DNA of 64,000 nucleotides from Agrostemma githago. Taxonomy: Eukaryota; Streptophyta; Magnoliopsida; Caryophyllales; Caryophyllaceae. Location: the NCBI GenBank assembly GCA_958450325.1, contig OY288256.1, positions 17,578,557 to 17,642,556 on the forward strand, given 5' to 3'. A program made the translations under genes and the position numbers. The notes beneath the pieces were generated by a model. That model saw only the letters and a list, made by a program, of their open reading frames with translations. It was not told where the DNA came from and made no database searches. The first letter of the stretch is position 1. Every line of letters starts with the position of its first letter. Below, piece after piece: positions 58,199 to 64,000 of this stretch.

Positions 58199-61127
58199 AC
58201 TCCCCCACACTTAACTCTTACTCGCCCTCGAGTAAGCACATACTAATACTAAACTATCCGAGTGGGTATTAGCGCACTCTACGCCCCTTCAACTCACGCG
58301 AGTGCACTTAGAGGACAAGTGCACTCCGCAAGGCAAGTTGGGTCTTGCGACAAAACTGTGGATGCAACCGGACACAAAACACACAAACAAACACACAATC
58401 GGTTGCACCCAAAATAAAACAAATACCGCTTCCCTCTAAAAGCGGTGAATGAAGCACTGGTTTAGGACTCGAGGTAAGTGACAACGTTCCCAAGCTAGCA
58501 ATACAAACCAAGGTGAACTAAACCCTAATAGTATGACGATAAAGCAACAAAAACGTTGGTAACTTACCTAGGTCCTCCTAACTTTCTAAAAACGTACTAC
58601 GGGACGATCGGCGGAGTGGAAAGTGAAAAACCACGGTGTTAGTCGACACTGTAGGTAAGTGAGACCCCGTCCCCTTTAGCGTGAGCCAAGAGGGTCGTCC
58701 CATGTCCAAAACCGCCTAACTAGTCCAAGTAAAAAGGTGGAAATATGCAAAATGAAATATGCAAAAAGGACTCGGTCCTTTGGTAGGCTCTTCACGGCAA
58801 AAGTCGGAAAAAGGCTTATTTTTGTGGGATTTTTTTTTTTTTTTTTTTTGTGAGACGGGTTTTCTTTTGGCATTTTCTTTCTTTTCGACGTTTTGATTTG
58901 TTTGTTGCCATGCCATTCTTTTTCTTCTTTTCTATTTTCTTTTTGGCTTTTGTGCCTTTTCTTTTTCTTCATTCTTTTCTTTCTTTCATTTTTCTTTCTT
59001 TTCTTTTCTTTGCCCTTTTTTTGGCAAGATTTGGCTTTTTGACATTTCTTGACAATTGAGAAAGAGAGAATTCAACAATTTGCATTTTATTTGTGTGGGT
59101 ATGTGTAAGAGGTAGGTGAATGGGTAAGTCGGGGTTGCGCATTCCCTTTCAAACCCACAAAAAGTGGAGAACTTGGATTAATCAAACAATCCTAAACACG
59201 GTCACCTAAGGGACGAGACTCGGTAACCAAGGCCTTTTCACACCGTGGGTGGTCATAATGGTCAAAATGTAAATCCCGTAGTAAATTCCTAGTAAGCTAG
59301 GTGGACTCAAGGTAAAGGACCAACGAGTTCATTGATTTAGGGTCATTCTACTAGAGTAAAGTCCAAGACTCGATTTACACTACTAAAAAGGGAAAGTAGG
59401 CACTCGCACACTAGCTTCTAAACCGGGATTTCGAAAACGGTTTACACACAACACAACACAACACAAAATTAAAGACATGACGAAAACGAGAGGAAAAGAA
59501 ACAAAGGCAATAAAAACGAAACATAACAAAACAAACATATAACAAACACCACCCCGATAATCCATACAAGTCACCAAATCCACCACAAGAATGTACAAGC
59601 TCCACCCGAGCACACCTCAACACAACCTTCTCCAAACATCACAAGGAATAAAGAAAGAAAGAGGGTTAGAAGATGTTACCGGATGTCTTTAGAGCTTTCC
59701 AACGTCATTGGCGATTAAAGCAACCTATAAGGACAAAGGGAGGCAAAACATGCACACAAACAAATATACGACACAAAGACACAAAATGAAAACACAAAAG
59801 AGAAAATCTTCTTGATTTTTGTGAAATTTTTTCAAATTTTTAGGGTTTTTAAAGGTTTTTCGAGAAAAGGAAAAAAAATAAAACTAACTACGATAGAATA
59901 TCGCTCCCCTACACTTAAACCGAGCCATGTCCTCATGCTCGATTGTAGGGTGCGGAGAGACAAAAGAAAGAAAAAGAAACTACAAAAATAAAACTAAAAA
60001 TCAAAAATTAAGGTGAAGAAAAGGTAGAAGGTGTCCGGCCGGGGTGTAGTCAAGTCACCATGGGCCGAGACGAGAAAAAGATATGGAAGGGGGAAGAAAA
60101 TAAAAAGAAGGAAATAAAAGGAAATGGGAGGGGAGGGCTAGGTGTAATCAAGTCACCTAGCCCGGATTCCGCCTAAATCCGACTAAGTCCTCAAAAAGAA
60201 AGTGAAAATCTTGTAAAATTTGGATTTTTCGATTGACTCTCGACGTAATCACATCATCGGGAGTCGGGAACAACCACTACCAAGGCCTCGAAGGCCACTA
60301 AGATACCATGACTCAAGGGGAAGGGAATAAACAAAGGAAAACAAGCAATAAAAGACGGAAAAGTAAGGATAGTTACCCAAACCAATCGGCTAGTAACTCA
60401 CTCGCTCCATCGTCTCATAGATCAATGTAGGCACGTTGCTTGTCTTCTTTGTTGTCATCTCGCTTCAAGCTTGATAAAACTGCATGGTTGGGGTAGTCAT
60501 GGTGCGAGGGGGTGGAAATTTATGTGGATTTCAGTGTAAGGTGAGGTGTACGGGTCATATGATAAGAGGAAGGAGGAGTAGGGAGGTTGGGAGGGGGTAT
60601 AATGGGTGGGTGGAGTCAAAAGGCTCAAAAGAGAGAGAGGGGACCATCCCGGTCGGGATGGATGGTCCCGATCGGGTTGATAAACCCTTCCCGATCGGGA
60701 AGCTCTCGTCCCGGTCGGGAATGCACTCCAGTGAGTCCGAATTTTTGAACCTTCATCCCGATCGGGATGGCTCCTTCCCGGTCGGGATTTTTTCATCCTT
60801 CCCGGTCGGGATGAGTCTTCTTTGCTTTCCCCAAGCCCAAAAGCTTATCATAAGCTTCAAAAACCGACTTCCTCGCTCGCAAACCAAACTCCATCATCAA
60901 CCATTCCTTCCTAGGAATCACAAGCACTTCACCTATCAACAAAGCTCCAACACACATCAAATTCGCTCCCTCACATCGCTCATCAAAATACCAAAACAAT
61001 TACAAGAATCCCACAAAAACAAAAGAATCCTAGAAACAAAAATCACAAATACAAGCACAAGTACTCTAAAGAAGAGGAGAGGGGAATATACAACATGACG
61101 GTTCTTTAGGAACTCTGTCAAACCGAG
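58199..61127 (-). other. Interior of copy 2, non-coding
   Basis: Reverse polypurine tract (actcccccacactta) at 58,199-58,213, a T run of about 20 near 58,830, and a C/T-rich block 58,860-59,040. Open frames are low-complexity. The palindrome cluster lies at 60,643-60,810. Confidence 0.7.
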
Positions 61128-62564
61128 TGATGAACGCAGTTCATATGCATATTTATTCTTACTTTATCCTCCATTTCTTACCGTTTTCACAGGCCTTAAG
61201 AATAATTTAGTATCCTTTTATCCGTAGTTTGTTATGCTGGGTATATGGTTTATGTTTTGGCAGGAAACATAGCAAAAGACGGAGTTAAGAGCTACAAATG
61301 AAGAAAACAAGAAAAACAAGGCAGCAAAGAGGACAACGAAGGCCGAACCGGTCGGTATGATACCGAACCGGTCGGTTTGAAGATGTACCGAGCGGTTCGA
61401 TTTTGAACCGATCGGTTCGTTCCTGTACCGCTCGGTTTGTTTGTGAACCGAGCAGTTCGCGACTTGTCCAAGTGACTTTCCTAAATTTTCTGAAGAATCC
61501 GTACTCTACCTTAATTAGAATCTTGCGGGATTATTTTATTAAATTCTATTCTATTTCCTAATTAGATCCTTTGTAATAAGTATAAATACCCTTCTTAGGG
61601 CTAGGTTAAGGACATCTTGATTCATTCAAAACTCTAGTTTAGTTTTATTATTAGCATCGGAACTTAGCAAGCTTGTAGCGGTACTTTTTAGCTTTCAATT
61701 ATTATTCAATCTTTCAGTTCTTAATAATCGGTATTTTTCCTTTTTCCCTTATTTTCATATTGATTTCAATTATGCTTAATTCTTTTATTGTTCCATCTTT
61801 CGTCATGAGTAGCTAAATTTTCTGAAGAATCCGTACTCTACCTTAATTAAATTCTTTCAATTATTATTCAATCTTTCAGTTCTTAATAATCGGTATTTTT
61901 CCTTTTTCCCTTATTTTCATATTGATTTCAATTATGCTTAATTCTTTTATTGTTCCATCTTTCGTCATGAGTAGCTAATTTATTCATCTAGGGTTGAAGG
62001 GGATCTATGTTAATTGAATTGGGGATGTTAGTTTAATTAATTACTTGATTGATCATTCATATGTTATTACCTTACTACTTGTCTTGTATTGTCGTTCGAT
62101 TAGTTTGAGACGTTGAACTAGTTGAATGTCTAGGAACTCGAACCTAAGATCGAAAGCCTGGTAAGGGTAGACTTACAAGTAAGTGGGTAGGATAATCTAG
62201 TAAGTTGCGAGAGCCCGTCAGAATCTATCCTAAGGTTGACATAAGATCCGAAAGGTCGTGTCTTTGCCCTGAATAACTGTGATTGATTAATTGAATAATT
62301 AATTAACTTTACCCAATTTAATTACATAGTGAACCGAAAGACCCTAGATCCCTTTAATATTGATAGAACCTCATACTTTACATTACTGCAATAGTTTAGA
62401 AAATCAATCACAAAACACCGGAATTAGAATAGTTTAGAGTCGATTATAAATAATTTGCAATATTCATCCATCTCTCTGTGGTTCGACCCTTGCTTGCCAC
62501 TAGCTATTTGTTAGTCGTTAGTTAGGTTTATTTTGATTAAGGTGATACGACTTTAGCCTTGTCA
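61128..62564 (+). repeat. 5' LTR of the third retrotransposon (1437 bp)
   Basis: Contains a TATA box (gtataaataccc, 61,580-61,591), a cluster of accgagcggttcg-type motifs (61,345-61,460), and a local duplication: the segment from 61,693 recurs 162 bp later from 61,855, with a filler copied from about 61,475-61,516. Confidence 0.85.
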
Positions 62565-62568
62565 ATTT

Positions 62569-62586
62569 TGGCGCCGCTACCGGGGA
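62569..62586 (+). promoter_or_regulatory. Primer-binding site of the third retrotransposon
   Basis: TGGCGCCGCTACCGGGGA lies 4 nt after the LTR end. It is close to, but different from, the site of copy 1. Confidence 0.85.
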
Positions 62587-62704
62587 GACGGTTTTGTTTT
62601 ATTGCTTTTTATTTGTCTTAGATTCTAGATTATTTCTCTTCGTCTCAGGGAATCCACAAATTCCTTGAAACAGTCTCTCACTTCTTTATTGTAGTTTCTT
62701 GCTT

Positions 62705-64000
62705 ATGCCCAGGTGTTCCCGTTCAGAATTATATCCGTTTGATCCTGAACCAGAGAAGACCCTTCGTAAGTGACTAAATTTCTTTAAGGAAATCGCAGAG
62801 ACATCAGATCTTTCAATTTTGGAAGATCTACACCAGGAATTCATCGCGGAATATCAGTCCTTAGAAGAGGACATTCCCGCTCTCGATACTTCACCACCTC
62901 TCCGTCTACTACCACCCCCGCCAGTCAAGATGCCTAAACTCGCCAGTCATTCCGAGCCAGAGCAGGCTGCCCTTCCAAAGTTGGTCAAACGTCCAACTGC
63001 TACTAATGGCGTCTTTGAGATCCGTCCCGCTTTCATTACCTTAGTCGAGAAGAATCAGTTTGGAGGCGATGCTAGGGAAGATCCCGCTAAACATATGAGA
63101 ATTTTTACTGACTATTGCTCTACTATTCCCCTTCCTGCAGGAGTTACACAGGAGCAAGTCATGGAGATGCTTGTTATGTTCTCCCTACGTGATGCGGCAA
63201 GGGAATGGATCACTGATCTCGACAAAGTCTCAGCTGGAATCAATGACTGGAATTCTCTTGCATTGGCTTTCTACAAACATTATTATCCGCCTCAGAAGAC
63301 GAATATGCTACGAAGTCAGATTACAAATTTTCGTCAAACACCTCATGAGAATATTCATGAGGCATGGGAAAGGTTCAAGAAACTAGTCAAAGAATGTCCT
63401 CATCATGGGTTTGAAGAATGGTTCCTTTGCAACCAGTTCTATAATGGCTTATACGACGATTGTCGTAATACTCTTGATTCGGCTTGCAACGGGAGGTTCC
63501 AGTCTAATGTTGATGATGACAAGGCGTGGCAAACTATTGAGGATATGGCATCCCACCATGCACGATGGGGAAATCCACGCGGCAATACCCGAGGTAATGG
63601 TAACGAGTCTGACTCTGCAATCGCTAATCAATTAGCTGTTTTGACTAAGCGATTCGATTCCTGGGAAGCATCTAACTCAGATAAGGGAATGCATCGAGTA
63701 CATGCTATGACCCAAGAAATAGTTTGCGATGATTGTGGTGTATCAGGACATCATGCTCACGAATGCATGGGAACACAAGAACAAGTCAATGCTTATCAAT
63801 CGTTCCAACGGAATCAGAATTTGCCTTACATGAATCAACCTGGCTATAACCGTGCTCTATTATCTTATGCAAGTCAGAATGTGTTGAATCCTACAACACC
63901 TCCACCCCGCAATCCACCATATGTGCCTCCCCACGGTCGAATGCAAGGAAATCAACAGAACCCAAGACCTCAAGGCCAAAACATAATTCAGAACAATCAA
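62705..64000 (+). pseudogene. Gag of the third retrotransposon, partial
   Basis: The ATG at 62,705 (MPRCSRSELYPFDPEPEKTL) is followed by a TGA at codon 23 (62,771-62,773, probably from CGA). The same frame is then open for over 1.2 kb to the window edge. It encodes the gag core with EDPAKHMRIFTDYCSTI, DAAREWITDL and HENIHEAWERFKKLV, and a CX2CX4HX4C zinc knuckle (CDDCGVSGHHAHEC, 63,725-63,766). It would form the particle that packages element RNA. Apart from the single stop it looks well preserved. Confidence 0.85.

Larger units (their letters stand above)
56567..61127 (-). mobile_element. LTR retrotransposon copy 2 (same family as 7683-18,513), 5' part missing
   Basis: On the minus strand: interior 61,127 to 58,199, then a 3' LTR 58,198-56,567. 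It corresponds to copy 1 from about 10,925 to 18,513. The CACTA site is empty (60,210-60,212). At 61,127 it is interrupted by a third LTR retrotransposon that begins TGATGAACG, so its gag region and 5' LTR lie outside the window. Confidence 0.9.
61128..64000 (+). mobile_element. Third LTR retrotransposon (gypsy, Athila/Tat-like), incomplete at window edge
   Basis: LTR 61,128-62,564 begins TGATGAACG and ends CTTGTCA. A primer-binding site follows, then a gag gene that runs off the window. It is inserted in copy 2 after CCGAG (61,123-61,127), which should be its target duplication. Confidence 0.85.

Overview
This window is plant nuclear DNA. It has intron-rich genes with GT-AG introns, plant-type transposons (FAR1-type MULE, CACTA, PIF/Harbinger, Ty1/copia, Ty3/gypsy), Stowaway and Tourist MITEs, long (TA)n microsatellites, and two genes of plant type. 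It looks like a dicot with a transposon-rich genome. I cannot name the species from the sequence alone.

Layout. 1-22,020 is mostly one old Mutator-like (MULE) domain. It holds an F-box-like ORF (2504-3091), direct duplications, a 67-bp minisatellite with a 270-bp higher-order period (5760-7330), and a minus-strand FAR1/MULE transposase pseudogene (21,827 to 7574). A complete LTR retrotransposon (7683-18,513, target duplication ACGAA) cuts that pseudogene in two. The retrotransposon itself carries a nested CACTA element (11,915-14,811, target duplication AAG), which has captured the first exon of a proteasome RPT4-like gene. 22,031-25,621 holds a MULE-type MITE, a Pack-MULE-like element with the first exon of a legumain/vacuolar processing enzyme gene, and the end of another CACTA element. 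25,622-29,916 is a decayed Ty1/copia element that lost its 5' end.

29,990-44,060 is the genic island. A complete 16-coding-exon methionine aminopeptidase 1A gene lies on the plus strand (30,374-39,225, 403 aa, all metal ligands present). A DUF641/GIL1-like gene lies on the minus strand (41,128-42,396, with a probable long 5'UTR intron). MITEs sit in intron 1 of the first gene and between the two genes, some nested in others.

46,506-64,000 is a second nest. A PIF/Harbinger element is inferred from a Myb/SANT-like ORF1 pseudogene and a possible transposase start. ORF1 is interrupted by a Tat/Retand-like gypsy element (47,470-55,103, target duplication CAACT). That element has gag on the minus strand, gypsy-type antisense ORFs on the plus strand, no pol, and an extra LTR. 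The possible transposase start is interrupted by a minus-strand copy of the family at 7683-18,513 (LTR 56,567-58,198). That copy is in turn interrupted at 61,127 by a third LTR retrotransposon (LTR 61,128-62,564), whose gag runs off the window.

Only the two genic-island genes look like working host genes. The most interesting signals are the nested insertions with base-exact boundaries, three host-type exons carried by transposons or transposon-like DNA (F-box-like, RPT4, VPE), the 67-bp minisatellite shared by the transposase intron and its 3' flank, and the clusters of CCCGACCGGG-type palindromes in the LTR family.
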